Shown here one piece after another: positions 1 through 9,584 of a stretch of 36,010 nucleotides of DNA (within the stretch, counting starts at the first letter, position 1; each line of letters opens with the position of its first letter). Source of the stretch: Pseudomonadota bacterium (lineage in GTDB: Bacteria; Pseudomonadota; Gammaproteobacteria; Burkholderiales; Burkholderiaceae_C). The stretch lies in NCBI GenBank assembly GCA_030535425.1, contig JAUNHQ010000028.1, positions 1-36,010 on the forward strand, written 5' to 3'. The translations under genes and the position numbers were made by a program. Below the pieces are notes generated by a model. That model was not told the origin of the DNA. It saw only the letters and a list, made by a program, of their open reading frames with translations, and did no database searches.

Positions 1-536
1 TTGGCTTCCGCTTCGCGCTTGGCTTGGGCCTCGGCTTCACGCTTGGCGCGGGCTTCACGCTCTTGGGCTTCGCGGCGGGCCTGGGCCTGTTCTTCGCGCT
101 GGCTGCGGGCGGCTTCTTCCTGGCGCGCGCGGGCCGCGTCGTCGGTGCCAGCTGGTGTGCGCTGGGCGGCGGGGGCCGGGGCCGGGGTGGGCGCGGGTGC
201 GGTGTCGCTGACCACTTCTTCGCGCTCGTCCAGGCTGGCGCTGGCGGCCACGCGGGTGTCGGCGGGCAGGCGCAGCGGGGCGGTGTCGTTTTTGTCGGGG
301 ATGGTGATGGGCGCGTTCACCGCCACGGGGCGGGGCTGGGTGTCGAACAGCAGCGGAAAGCCCACCACGGCCACGGCCACCAGCACGGCGGCGCCGACCA
401 GGCGGTGGCGGGCGCGGCGGCGCAGGGTGTCGATGGTTTCCTGGGGGCCGGTGGCGGGCTCATCCTTGCGGCGGCGACCCTTGGGCTCGGGTGCAGGCTG
501 GGCGTGGCCGCGCTGGCGGAACTTGAAAAATGCCAT
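1..536 (-). CDS. SPOR/DedD-type membrane-anchored protein, 3' end outside window
   Basis: The ATG is at 536 on the minus strand, and the frame runs open off the left edge, so only about 178 residues are visible. A basic N-terminal cytoplasmic segment (residues 1-45) is followed by one membrane helix (about 46-64, ending GFPLLF), a Pro/Ala-rich linker, and from about residue 133 a charged segment of repeated EAxAKRE-like units that looks like a coiled coil. In the Comamonadaceae a protein with this layout directly downstream of folC usually ends in a SPOR peptidoglycan-binding domain. That domain is not visible here, so the assignment rests on layout and context. The gene starts 17 bp after the folC stop and is probably co-transcribed with it. 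Confidence 0.7.
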   Translation of the reverse strand, partial: MAFFKFRQRGHAQPAPEPKGRRRKDEPATGPQETIDTLRRRARHRLVGAAVLVAVAVVGFPLLFDTQPRPVAVNAPITIPDKNDTAPLRLPADTRVAASASLDEREEVVSDTAPAPTPAPAPAAQRTPAGTDDAARARQEEAARSQREEQAQARREAQEREARAKREAEAQAKREAEA

Positions 537-553
537 GAATTCCAGGGGGGGGG

Positions 554-1864
554 TCAGCCGGGCGTGTGTGGGGCGGGTTGGCCAGCGGTCAGGCGCGGGA
601 TGCCCTGTTGCAGCACGCCGCCGACGGTGTAGAACGATCCAAAGACGAGGATTCTATCTGCGGGGGTGGCCCAGGCGGCGGCGGCTTGCAGCGCGGCCGC
701 TGGGGTGGCGAAGACGGCGCTGGCCGCGTCCTGGCGGCGCGTGATGCCCTGCCACGCGGCTTGCAGCGCAGCGCCGCTGGCGGCGCGGGGGGTGGGCAGG
801 TCGGTGAAGTACCAGTGGTCTACCAGCGCATCCAGCTTGGCCAGCATGGCGCCCCAGTCCTTGTCGGCCATGGCGCCAAAGACGGCGTGGGTGGCAGGGT
901 AAAAGCCCATGGCGTCCAGGTTGTGCGCCAGCGTGGCGGCGGCGTGCGGGTTGTGGGCCACATCCAGCACCAGCACGGGCTGGCCGGGCACGACCTGAAA
1001 ACGCCCAGGCAGTGTGACCAGGGCCAGGCCGTTGCGCACGGCCTGGGCGGTGATGGGCAGGCGCTGGCGCATGGCGGTGAGCGCGGCCAGCACCCCGGCG
1101 GCGTTGATGAGCTGGTTGGCCCCGCGCAGCGCGGGGTAGGCCAGCCCGGCATAGCGTCGCCCGCGCCCGACCCAGGCCCACTGCTGCGGATCGCCGCTGT
1201 GGCTGAAGTCGCGCCCGGCCAGCCACAGGTCGGCGCCGATCGTGTTGGCGTGCTCGATCACGCTGTGCGGCGGCATGGGGTCGCTGACGATGGCGGGGCG
1301 CCCAGGGCGCAGGATGCCGGCTTTTTCCAGCCCGATCTGCTCGCGCGTGGCGCCCAGCAGCTCCGTGTGGTCGATGTCGATGCTGGTGATGATGGCGCAG
1401 TCGGCATCGACCACGTTCACCGCGTCCAGCCTGCCACCCAAGCCCACTTCCAGCACCACCGCATCCAGCCCGCTGCCGGCCAGCAGGTGCAAGATGGCCA
1501 GGGTGGTGAACTCAAAGTAGGTCAGGCCAATATCGCCCCTGGCGCTTTCCACGTGGGCGAAGGCAGCTATCAAATCCGCAGCATTTGCCGGTTCACCGCG
1601 CAGGCGGCAGCGCTCTTCAAAGTGCACCAGGTGGGGCGAGGTGAACACGCCGGTCTGAAAGCCGGCCTGCTGCAAGATGGCCTCCAGCATGGCGCAGGTG
1701 CTGCCTTTGCCGTTGGTGCCGGCCACGGTGAAGACGGGGCAGTCAAAGCGCAGGGCCATGCGCTGGGCCACGGCGCGCACGCGCTCCAGGCCCATGTCGA
1801 TGCTGGCAGGGTGCAGGCGCTCGCAGTGGGCGAGCCATTCATCCAGGGTATGCAAGGTGCTCAT
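554..1864 (-). CDS. folC: Bifunctional dihydrofolate/folylpolyglutamate synthase
   Basis: This 436-residue Mur-ligase-family enzyme adds glutamate to dihydropteroate and to folates in the cytoplasm. The ATP-binding loop GTNGKGST is at about residues 49-56, followed by TSPHL, GGRLDAVN, the DIDHTELLG region and a C-terminal DVAHNPHA motif, all typical of FolC. Length is normal for the family. I chose the ATG at 1864 (MSTLHTLDEW) over the longer open frame starting at 1933 because family members begin with this segment and the extra 23 residues look like translated intergenic DNA. The gene diverges from the Spx-like gene at 1942 across 77 bp. A locally AT-rich stretch at about 1569-1596 resembles the tail of the dispersed repeats but encodes plausible FolC sequence. 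Confidence 0.93.
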   Translation of the reverse strand: MSTLHTLDEWLAHCERLHPASIDMGLERVRAVAQRMALRFDCPVFTVAGTNGKGSTCAMLEAILQQAGFQTGVFTSPHLVHFEERCRLRGEPANAADLIAAFAHVESARGDIGLTYFEFTTLAILHLLAGSGLDAVVLEVGLGGRLDAVNVVDADCAIITSIDIDHTELLGATREQIGLEKAGILRPGRPAIVSDPMPPHSVIEHANTIGADLWLAGRDFSHSGDPQQWAWVGRGRRYAGLAYPALRGANQLINAAGVLAALTAMRQRLPITAQAVRNGLALVTLPGRFQVVPGQPVLVLDVAHNPHAAATLAHNLDAMGFYPATHAVFGAMADKDWGAMLAKLDALVDHWYFTDLPTPRAASGAALQAAWQGITRRQDAASAVFATPAAALQAAAAWATPADRILVFGSFYTVGGVLQQGIPRLTAGQPAPHTPG

Positions 1865-1941
1865 CAGGGGGGCGATTGTGGCCGAGCCGCCTGCTTTTTG
1901 GTTACCCGCCGCCCGCCGCGTGCATGGCATCATCGCCCGCC

Positions 1942-2313
1942 ATGAACGCTCCGGCCCTGACCCTTTACGGCATTGCCAACTGTGACACGGTGAAAAAAGC
2001 CCGCGCCTGGCTCACCGCGCGCCGTGTGGCGCATGTGTTTCACGACTTCAAAAAGCAGGGTGTGCCCGCCGACGCCCTGGCGCACTGGCTCAAGGCGCTG
2101 GGCTGGGACAAAGTGCTCAACCGCCAGGGCACCACCTGGCGCAAGCTGGCGCCCGGGCAGCAAGCGGCCGTGCGCGACGCGGCCAGCGCCGCCGCCTGGC
2201 TGACCGAGCAGCCCAGCGCCATCAAGCGGCCCGTGGTGCAGTGGCCCGACGGCAGCGTGAGCGTGGGCTTTGCCGAGGCCGACTGGGCGCGCCGCCTGGG
2301 CCTGGGCGGCTGA
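1942..2313 (+). CDS. Spx/MgsR/ArsC-like thioredoxin-fold protein
   Basis: This 123-residue protein opens with LTLYGIANCDTVKKARAWL, the signature of the ArsC/Spx/YffB family, in which a single Cys near the N-terminus is followed by TVKKAR. Downstream it has HDFKKQGVP and IKRPVVQWPDG, also conserved in YffB-like proteins. The family includes arsenate reductases and thiol-dependent regulators; the small proteobacterial YffB-like members have no firmly established substrate, so I do not assign arsenate reduction. The start at 1942 fits the family; an upstream in-frame ATG would reach back over the folC promoter side. The stop is 16 bp before the cardiolipin synthase start, which suggests one transcript. 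Confidence 0.85.
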   Translation: MNAPALTLYGIANCDTVKKARAWLTARRVAHVFHDFKKQGVPADALAHWLKALGWDKVLNRQGTTWRKLAPGQQAAVRDAASAAAWLTEQPSAIKRPVVQWPDGSVSVGFAEADWARRLGLGG

Positions 2314-2329
2314 ACCGGCGCTGCCCCTC

Positions 2330-3790
2330 ATGTTCGACTGGCTGCAAAACATCACCTTCCTGGGCCAGACGCTGGGTTTTTGGCTGGGCCTGGTCTGGGC
2401 CATTTCCGACGCGGTGCTGATCGTCTGGATCATCTGGCAGCGCCGCTCGCCCGTGTCCACCCTCGCCTGGATCATGAGCCTGAGCCTGATGCCCGTCATC
2501 GGCCTGGCCGTGTACGCCTGGTTTGGCCCGCAGCGCATTCGCCGCCAGCGCCTCAAACGCTGGCACAGCCGCGCCGCCCACATGTCGCAGCAAGACTTGC
2601 AGCGCCTGCGCGCCGAGCGCCCCAACGCCCCCGACTGGGCCGTGCAGCACGCACGCCTGATCGACGCGGCCTGCGGCCTGCCCATGGCCAGCGCGCAGGC
2701 GGTGCAGCTGCTGCCCAGCGGCGGCGCCACGCTGGACGCGCTGCTGCACGAAATCGCCCAGGCGCGCCACCACGTGCATCTGGAGTACTACATCTTCGAG
2801 CCCGACCACACCGGCACCCAGCTGCTGCAAGCGCTCACGGCCCGCGCCCGCGCGGGTGTGCAAGTGCGCCTGCTGGTCGATGCCGTGGGCTCGGCGCGGC
2901 TGGTGTCGCGCCGCCATCGCGCGCTGCTGGCCGCGCTGCGCGAAGCCGGGGGCGAATACGCCATCTTCCACCCCACGCGGCTGGACCGCCTGCGCCCGCT
3001 GGTCAACCTGCGCACGCACCGCAAGATCGTGGTGGTGGACGGCTGCGTGGGCCTGCTGGGCGGCATCAACGTCACCGACGACGAAAACGAATACCTGCGC
3101 CCGCACGACGCCTACCGCGACACCCACCTGCTGCTGCGCGGCGGCGTGGTGCGCTGGCTGCAATACCTGTTCTTGCAGGACTGGCACTACGCCAGCGGCG
3201 CGCGCCCGCCCGACGAGGCCGCGCTGCTGCCCGAGCAGGCGCCGGGCCACATCCCCGTGCAAATCGCCGCCAGCGGGCCAGACACCGATGGCGAAGCCAT
3301 CCACCGCGCCATGATCGACGCGCTGAACATGGCGCGCGAGCGCGTGTGGCTGGCCACGCCCTACTTCGTGCCCACGGAAGAAGCCCGCCTGGCCCTGACC
3401 AACGCCGCGCTGCGCGGCGTGCAGGTCAAGCTCATCGTGCCCGAGCAAAGCGACTCGCGCATCGTCACCGCCGCCGCGCGCTCGTACTACAAGGAAATGC
3501 AAGACGCCGGGGTGCTGGTGTTCGAATACCAAAACCGCATGTTCCACGCCAAGACCCTGCTGGTGGACCAGCACTACGGCATGGTGGGCAGCGCCAATTT
3601 CGACAACCGCAGCTTTCGCCTGAACTTCGAAGTGGCCGCCGTGGTGCATGCGCGCGAATTCAACCAGCAGCTGGCCGACATGTTCGAGGCCGATTTGTCG
3701 CACTGCAAGCGCGTGCCTGCCCAGCGCCACGCGCCGTGGCACCAGCAGTTGTTCGAAGCCGTGGCGCGACTGGGATCGCCGCTGTTGTAA
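2330..3790 (+). CDS. cls: Cardiolipin synthase (phospholipase D superfamily)
   Basis: A 486-residue inner-membrane enzyme that joins phosphatidylglycerol to a second phospholipid to form cardiolipin. Two N-terminal membrane helices (about residues 10-35 and 45-65) precede two PLD domains, each with an HKD motif: HRKIVVVDG near residue 230, followed by GLLGGINVTDD, and FHAKTLLVD near residue 405, followed by GSANFDNRSF. Both catalytic His/Lys/Asp sets are present. The length matches bacterial ClsA. The start at 2330 (MFDWLQN) was preferred to an in-frame ATG at 2270, which lies inside the upstream gene. It follows the Spx-like gene by 16 bp. The 303 bp after it (3791-4093) hold one dispersed repeat copy and no gene I can support. 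Confidence 0.93.
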   Translation: MFDWLQNITFLGQTLGFWLGLVWAISDAVLIVWIIWQRRSPVSTLAWIMSLSLMPVIGLAVYAWFGPQRIRRQRLKRWHSRAAHMSQQDLQRLRAERPNAPDWAVQHARLIDAACGLPMASAQAVQLLPSGGATLDALLHEIAQARHHVHLEYYIFEPDHTGTQLLQALTARARAGVQVRLLVDAVGSARLVSRRHRALLAALREAGGEYAIFHPTRLDRLRPLVNLRTHRKIVVVDGCVGLLGGINVTDDENEYLRPHDAYRDTHLLLRGGVVRWLQYLFLQDWHYASGARPPDEAALLPEQAPGHIPVQIAASGPDTDGEAIHRAMIDALNMARERVWLATPYFVPTEEARLALTNAALRGVQVKLIVPEQSDSRIVTAAARSYYKEMQDAGVLVFEYQNRMFHAKTLLVDQHYGMVGSANFDNRSFRLNFEVAAVVHAREFNQQLADMFEADLSHCKRVPAQRHAPWHQQLFEAVARLGSPLL

Positions 3791-3885
3791 GCCGGTGCCA
3801 GAGGCGCTGGGACACCGGGCTTAGGCAAGGCCCGCAGGGTGCTGGCGCGTGGCTGGGGTGTTGCCAGAAAGCTTTTTTGATTGAA

Positions 3886-3945
3886 TGCCAAAAAGGCCAT
3901 TTGCGCACATTTGGCGGGTGTTTTTTGCTCTAAAAAATATAGAAA
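3886..3945 (+). repeat. Dispersed type A repeat, copy 1 (cls-selC gap)
   Basis: The core GGCCATTTGCGC (3895-3906) is flanked by pairing arms GCCAAA (3887-3892) and TTTGGC (3910-3915), then a GGTGTTTTTTGCTC tail and TAAAAAATATAG. The order matches the other type A copies in the window, while the arm sequence is unique to this copy. The element is clearly AT-richer than its surroundings. It lies about 95 bp after the cls stop and about 150 bp downstream of the selC 3' end. I see no open frame or other feature in the rest of the 3791-4093 gap, apart from a T-run on the minus strand near 4073-4079 just past selC. Confidence 0.7.
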
Positions 3946-4093
3946 AAAACGGCTTGAGATGGCGTGCGCACAAGCCTTGGAGGGCAGGCGGGTGCGCGGT
4001 CAAGGAAGGCGCGCGTGCTGGCCAGTGCGCCCGAGTTAGCCCATGGCGCTGGCGTAAAAGACAGAGGTGGAAAAAAAGAGGGGGAGAGGACAG

Positions 4094-4189
4094 TGGCGGA
4101 AAGGCATGGGAGTCGAACCCACCCGGCGGCGCGTGGCGCCACCCACCGGGTTTGAAGCCCGGCCCACCCACCAGGATGGTTGCCTTTCC
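4094..4189 (-). tRNA. selC: Selenocysteine tRNA, anticodon TCA
   Basis: The reverse complement folds as a 96-nt tRNA-Sec. It has an 8-bp acceptor stem (GGAAAGGC with GCCTTTCC) and discriminator G with encoded CCA. The D stem is 6 bp (CCATCC with GGGTGG) closed by a TGGT loop. The anticodon stem is CCGGG/CCCGG with loop CTTCAAA, giving anticodon TCA, which reads UGA. A long variable arm contains an 8-bp stem (GGTGGCGC with GCGCCGCC), and the T arm GTGGG-TTCGACT-CCCAT has 5 bp. The 8+5 acceptor/T geometry, 6-bp D stem and long variable arm are hallmarks of bacterial tRNA-Sec and distinguish it from tRNA-Ser. It lies 81 bp downstream of selB on the same strand. Confidence 0.97.
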
Positions 4190-4270
4190 TTGAGTTGCGC
4201 CTTGGCTGCACCGGCAGGGCAGTCAAGGCAAGGGGCGCTATTGTGCGTCAACTTCGCCCTGGCCTGCCCT

Positions 4271-6235
4271 TTACTGGGGGTCACTTTGCTGAAACAGCGC
4301 CGAGTCCGTGCGCAGCTTGTGCACGTCGCCCACGCGGCGGGTCAGGCCTACGCGGTCGAAATATTCGAGGATCTGGATGGCACGCTTGCGGCCCAGGCCG
4401 GTGGCGTCACGAAACTGCGCGGCCAGCACCTGGCCGCCGTGTTCGGCGGCCACGCTGCGGGCGCGGTGGGCCAGCTCGTGCATGGTGGGCAGGGGGTAGT
4501 ACAGGTCTTTGACCACGGCGTGCAGTTCGCCCCGGCGGGCCAGGCGGGCCAAGGTGGCGCGCACCAGGGGTTCGGGCTCTTGCGCGTCGCGCGCCAAATC
4601 GCGCGCCCAGGCGCCTTCAAACCCGGCTTGCAGCAGGGCGGGGGCAACTTTCTGGGCGATGCGGTTTTCGGTGGCCGACAGTTGCGCGCCGTGCGTGGGC
4701 AGGTGGGCCACGGCGCCGTGCAGCACCACGCGCTGGTCTTGGGCCAGGCGCGCGAGCAGGGCTTGCCACAGGGGGGCGGGCAGGCGCGGGGCGGCCAGGC
4801 GGCGCAGGCGGGCGGTGTCGGGGCCCAGTTCGTCGGGCTGGCGGTCGTGAAAGGCTTGCAGGGCCGCGATGGTGGCCTGGGCCAGGGTATCGGCGGCGGC
4901 AGCGCCCAGCGCGTGCTGGGCTGGTTGGCCGGGGTCGGCTGTGTCCAGCAAGGTGCCTGCGGGCAGGGCTTGGGCGGGCAGGGTGAGCAGGCCGAGCGCG
5001 GTGCGCAGGCGTTGCAGGTCGACGCCGTGGGGGGCGTGCTGGATGAGGGCGGCCACGCGGGCGGCGGTGTGGGGCAGGGCCAGGGCGGCCAGTTCGGCCA
5101 GGCGCTGGGGGGTGCGGCGGTAGCGGGTGGGGGCCAGCGGGTCGAGCACCACGCCGCCTGCCAGGGTGCGGCTGGCTGAGGCGTCGCGCAGCACCACGCG
5201 CTCGCCGTGCCAGGCGCCGATGGGGGTGTGCAGCACCAGTTGCACCAGGGCGCTGCCGCCGGGGGGCAGGGTGTCGGCATCGAGCACGGCAACGGTGGCG
5301 TTGACGTGGGCGGCGCCGATGTGGGCTTGCACGCGGGTGCCGCTGCGCAGGGGCTTGGCTTCGCCATGCCACAGGGTCAGGCGCGCGTCCAGCCGCTGGG
5401 TGGACAGGGCCACGGCGGGGCTGCACAGCCATTGGCCGCGCGCGACTTCGTCCTTGGCCACGCCGGCCAGGGCCACGGCGCAGCGCTGGCCTGCATGGGC
5501 GGTTTGAACGGGCTGGTTTTGCGCGTGCAGGCTGCGCACGCGCGCGCGCCGGGTGCCGGGCACCAGGGCCAGCTCGTCGCCTGCGCGCACGCTGCCGGTG
5601 TGGATGGTGCCGGTGACGACGGTGCCGGCACCGGTCAGGGTGAAGGCGCGGTCGATGGCCAGGCGAAAGGCGGTGTGGCCTTCGGGCGGGGCTGGATTTT
5701 GGGCATCATTTTGGCCGCTAGCGCTTGTCTGGAGGGTGGCAGCAGCTTCAAAAAGAAGAGCGCGCAGGGTGTCGATGCCTTGGCCCGTGTGGGCGGATAC
5801 GGCCACGATGGGCGCGCTGGCCAGCGGCGTGGGGGCGAGCAGGGCGGCCACGCTGTCGCGCACGGCTTGCACGCGGGCGGCATCGGCGCGGTCGGTTTTG
5901 GTGATGACGGCCACGCCGCGCGCCACGCCCAGCAGGCTCAGCACGGCCAGATGCTCCAGCGTTTGCGGCATGGGGCCGTCGTCGGCGGCCACCAGCAGCA
6001 GGGCAAAGTCGATGCCGCTGGCGCCAGCGACCATGGTGTGCACCAGGCGTTCGTGGCCGGGCACGTCGATAAAGCCGATGCGCTGGCCGGCAGGCGTGTC
6101 GAGAAAGGCGTAGCCCAGCTCGATGCTGATGCCGCGCTGTTTTTCTTCGGGCAGGCGGTCGGTGTCTACCCCGGTGAGGGCGCGCACCAAGGTGGTTTTG
6201 CCGTGGTCGATGTGGCCTGCGGTGCCGATGATCAT
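4271..6235 (-). CDS. selB: Selenocysteine-specific elongation factor SelB
   Basis: A 654-residue translation GTPase that carries Sec-tRNA-Sec to UGA codons followed by a SECIS hairpin. The G1 loop GHIDHGKT is at residues 7-14, switch II is DVPGHE near 57-62, and TKTD occupies the G4 position (SelB proteins often have TKxD rather than NKxD). The beta-barrel domain begins with [20 protein letters not shown], and the C-terminal third (about 400-654) fits the winged-helix array that binds SECIS RNA. Residues about 160-180, between the G domain and domain II, are encoded by a type B dispersed repeat. Length is close to E. coli SelB (614) plus this insert. It is followed by selC; selA is not adjacent, unlike in many selAB loci. 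Confidence 0.96.
   Translation of the reverse strand: MIIGTAGHIDHGKTTLVRALTGVDTDRLPEEKQRGISIELGYAFLDTPAGQRIGFIDVPGHERLVHTMVAGASGIDFALLLVAADDGPMPQTLEHLAVLSLLGVARGVAVITKTDRADAARVQAVRDSVAALLAPTPLASAPIVAVSAHTGQGIDTLRALLFEAAATLQTSASGQNDAQNPAPPEGHTAFRLAIDRAFTLTGAGTVVTGTIHTGSVRAGDELALVPGTRRARVRSLHAQNQPVQTAHAGQRCAVALAGVAKDEVARGQWLCSPAVALSTQRLDARLTLWHGEAKPLRSGTRVQAHIGAAHVNATVAVLDADTLPPGGSALVQLVLHTPIGAWHGERVVLRDASASRTLAGGVVLDPLAPTRYRRTPQRLAELAALALPHTAARVAALIQHAPHGVDLQRLRTALGLLTLPAQALPAGTLLDTADPGQPAQHALGAAAADTLAQATIAALQAFHDRQPDELGPDTARLRRLAAPRLPAPLWQALLARLAQDQRVVLHGAVAHLPTHGAQLSATENRIAQKVAPALLQAGFEGAWARDLARDAQEPEPLVRATLARLARRGELHAVVKDLYYPLPTMHELAHRARSVAAEHGGQVLAAQFRDATGLGRKRAIQILEYFDRVGLTRRVGDVHKLRTDSALFQQSDPQ
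5695..5755 (+). repeat. Dispersed type B repeat inside selB, in frame
   Basis: The 35 nt beginning GGCCGCTAGCGC at 5713 match the copy in hemE (from 21061) at 29 of 35 positions by hand alignment without gaps. The flanks are A/T-rich (ATTTTGGGCATCATTTT on one side, TTCAAAAAGAAG on the other). Read on the selB strand it encodes [14 protein letters not shown], almost the same peptide as in HemE, in the same frame. It sits in the linker between the G domain and domain II, where sequence is expected to be tolerant. Confidence 0.75.
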
Positions 6236-6309
6236 GAGAGGCTGGGGGCAAGAAAAGCGTAGCGGACGAGGTGCCAGCGAAAAAACAAGGCCGGGCGCGG
6301 CGGCAAGGG

Positions 6310-8141
6310 CTATTCGGTGCGCCCTTGCAGAAGCAGATCGACCACATTGTGGGGCAGCTCGCTCAAGGCGGCGCGCTCGCGGTTGATGTGGTCGATGACC
6401 TGGCTGGCATCGGTGCCGGGCGGCGGCGGACCGGCCCAGCCGGTGCGGTCGCCGTTGAGCTGCACTTCATGCAGGGCGGCGCTGGTGGGGGTGAGCACGG
6501 CAATGTGGTCGCGCCGCGCGCCCTGCACTTGCAGCACATAGGGCGCTGGCGCGTGTGCTGGCCCCAGCAGACGGCCGCGGAAGGCGTCGGTGCATGAAGG
6601 CAGGCCGGCCATGGCCTGCAGGCCGGCCAGAAAGTCGGTTTGCTGCCAGTGCCCTGGCACGGGGCCGGGGGGCAGACCGGCCGGGCCAATGACGACGGCG
6701 GGCACGCGGGCGGCGGCCGCTGGCCCCAGGCGCTGTGTTTCGCCAGGCTGCACAAAGGTCATGGCGCGGTGATCGCCCGTGATGACCAGCACCCCGTGCT
6801 GGAAGTAACCGCGCTCCTTGAGCGCCTGGACAAATTGGCCAAGCTGCGCGTCAGCCCAGGCAAAGGCCTGGGCTTCGTTTTGGATGGCAGTGCCTGGCAC
6901 ATGAAAGGGCGGATGGGTGGAAACGGTCAGGAGCACCGAGAACACGGGGCGTGTGCGCTGGCGCTCATGGTCGTACCACTGCAGGTAGCGGGTGTAGAGC
7001 GTGTTGTCGCCTGTGTCGCCAAAGGCGCCGCGCGGCAGGCTGGCGTAGGCAGGGTGCTCATGCCCTTCCACATGGGCAAAGCCCAGTTTCTGGAGCCAGC
7101 GGCCTTTGTGCAAGAAGCCCAGGTCGCCGGTGGTGAAAAAACCGCTTTGGTAGCCCGCCGTGTGCAGCTGGGCCATGAGCTGCGGCTCGGCCGCCTGCTC
7201 ATAGCCCGCATAAACGTGTGTGCTGTGGTAGCGGCCGATGGCAGGCAGGGGCGCGCGGGCAGTGAGCAAGGCAATGAGGCCGCCGTCGGTGGTGAAGCCG
7301 TTGGCGTAGAAGTGGGGAAAGTAGCTGTGGGCCTGGGCCAGCTTGTCCAGCTCTGGCGTGCTGCTGCCCAGGCCGCTGAGCAAGGCGCTGTGGTAGGCCG
7401 ATAAGGATTCAACGACCAGCAGGATGACTGAGCGCGGCGCTTGCCCGGCGGGTGCAGGCGCGCACGTGGCGGCGGGTGCGGGCGCGGCGCGCAGGCGGGC
7501 GTGCATGGCGGCGGAATAGGGCTTGTCCACGCTGCCGGGCAGGTTGTTGGTGAGCAGGTCGCGGTAGTACTCTGGCGCGATGTAGCTGGCCGCTGGCAGC
7601 GCCAGCGTGGCCCAGGGCAGCGCCGCAGCCAGTGCGGCCATGGCGGCAGCGGTGCGTGTGCCGGTGTGGATGCGGGCCATGGCACCGGCAAAGCCCACGC
7701 ATGCCAGCAGCCAGCCCGCCAGCAGCCACAGGCCTTGCGGCTTGCCCAGCAGGGCAGTGCCACGCTCCAGGCCGCGCCGGTGTCGCCCGAATAGCGCAGC
7801 AGGTCGGCCAGCTTCAGCCGCATGCCGAAGATCAGCAAGGTGCCCAGGTCGATGGCGTGCAGGCTCAGCAGCGCCAGCGCCGCGATGATCAGAGGCAGGC
7901 GCAGCCACCATGCGCGTGCGAGGCAGGCCAGTGCCGTCAGGCCCAGCAAGACGGCGAGCAGGCGCAGATCGTGCAGGGCAATGGGCAGGTTAAAGCAGCC
8001 CTGGCAGCCCATGTAGGCGCCCGCACCTGCGTCCATGGTGTGCATGCGCATGCCGGTGAGCATGGCCAAGCCGGCCAGACCGGCGCACAGCCAAGGCAAC
8101 CAGTGCCGCTGGGTCATGCGAGGGCTGGGGGTGGCGGTCAT
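6310..8141 (-). pseudogene. LTA synthase-like membrane sulfatase with apparent frameshift near 7740-7790
   Basis: Two overlapping frames on the minus strand make up one recognisable protein. The upstream frame (ATG at 8141) gives a membrane-helix-rich N-terminus reaching LKLADLLRYSGDTGAAWS. The protein-like sequence then continues in the other frame from LLGKPQGLWLLAGWLLACV through an alkaline-phosphatase/sulfatase domain: VVESLSAYHS, FTTDGGLIALLT with a likely nucleophile Thr, STHPPFHVPG and ITGDHRAM, ending at 6310. This is the LtaS/OpgB-type phosphoglycerol-transferase superfamily, with a membrane-bound N-terminus and a periplasmic catalytic domain. The switch needs one extra base or a -1 shift. 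I see no slippery heptamer, so a mutation or an assembly error is more likely than programmed shifting. The substrate is unknown. It lies 74 bp upstream of selB. Confidence 0.7.
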
Positions 8142-8324
8142 GGCAAAGGAGGGTGTTGACTGGCGTGCGGTGCCGCAGATGCCTGCACATGAAACCCCGC
8201 CTGTCGCGCCAGGGCCGCGTGGCCCATGTGTGCGATACCGTGCCTGGTAGCGCTGCGCGTTGCGCCTGGCCCTGCCACCAAATGCATCGGTTTGATTGGG
8301 TGCAGCTTTTCGCAGGGCGGCGCA

Positions 8325-9584
<1,260 letters not shown>

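Noticed and set aside
1-120. A tandem repeat array at the left edge
   Set aside because: The periodic sequence is explained by the Lys/Arg/Glu/Ala coiled-coil codons of the SPOR-type protein; units are too degenerate to call a DNA repeat.
1569-1596. Dispersed-repeat fragment in folC (AGCTATCAAATCCGCAGCATTT)
   Set aside because: Only the tail half resembles the repeats, and the encoded NAADLIAAF fits the FolC family; kept as a remark only.
4094-4189. tRNA-Ser instead of tRNA-Sec
   Set aside because: The anticodon TCA, 6-bp D stem and 8-bp acceptor stem are specific to tRNA-Sec, and selB is adjacent.
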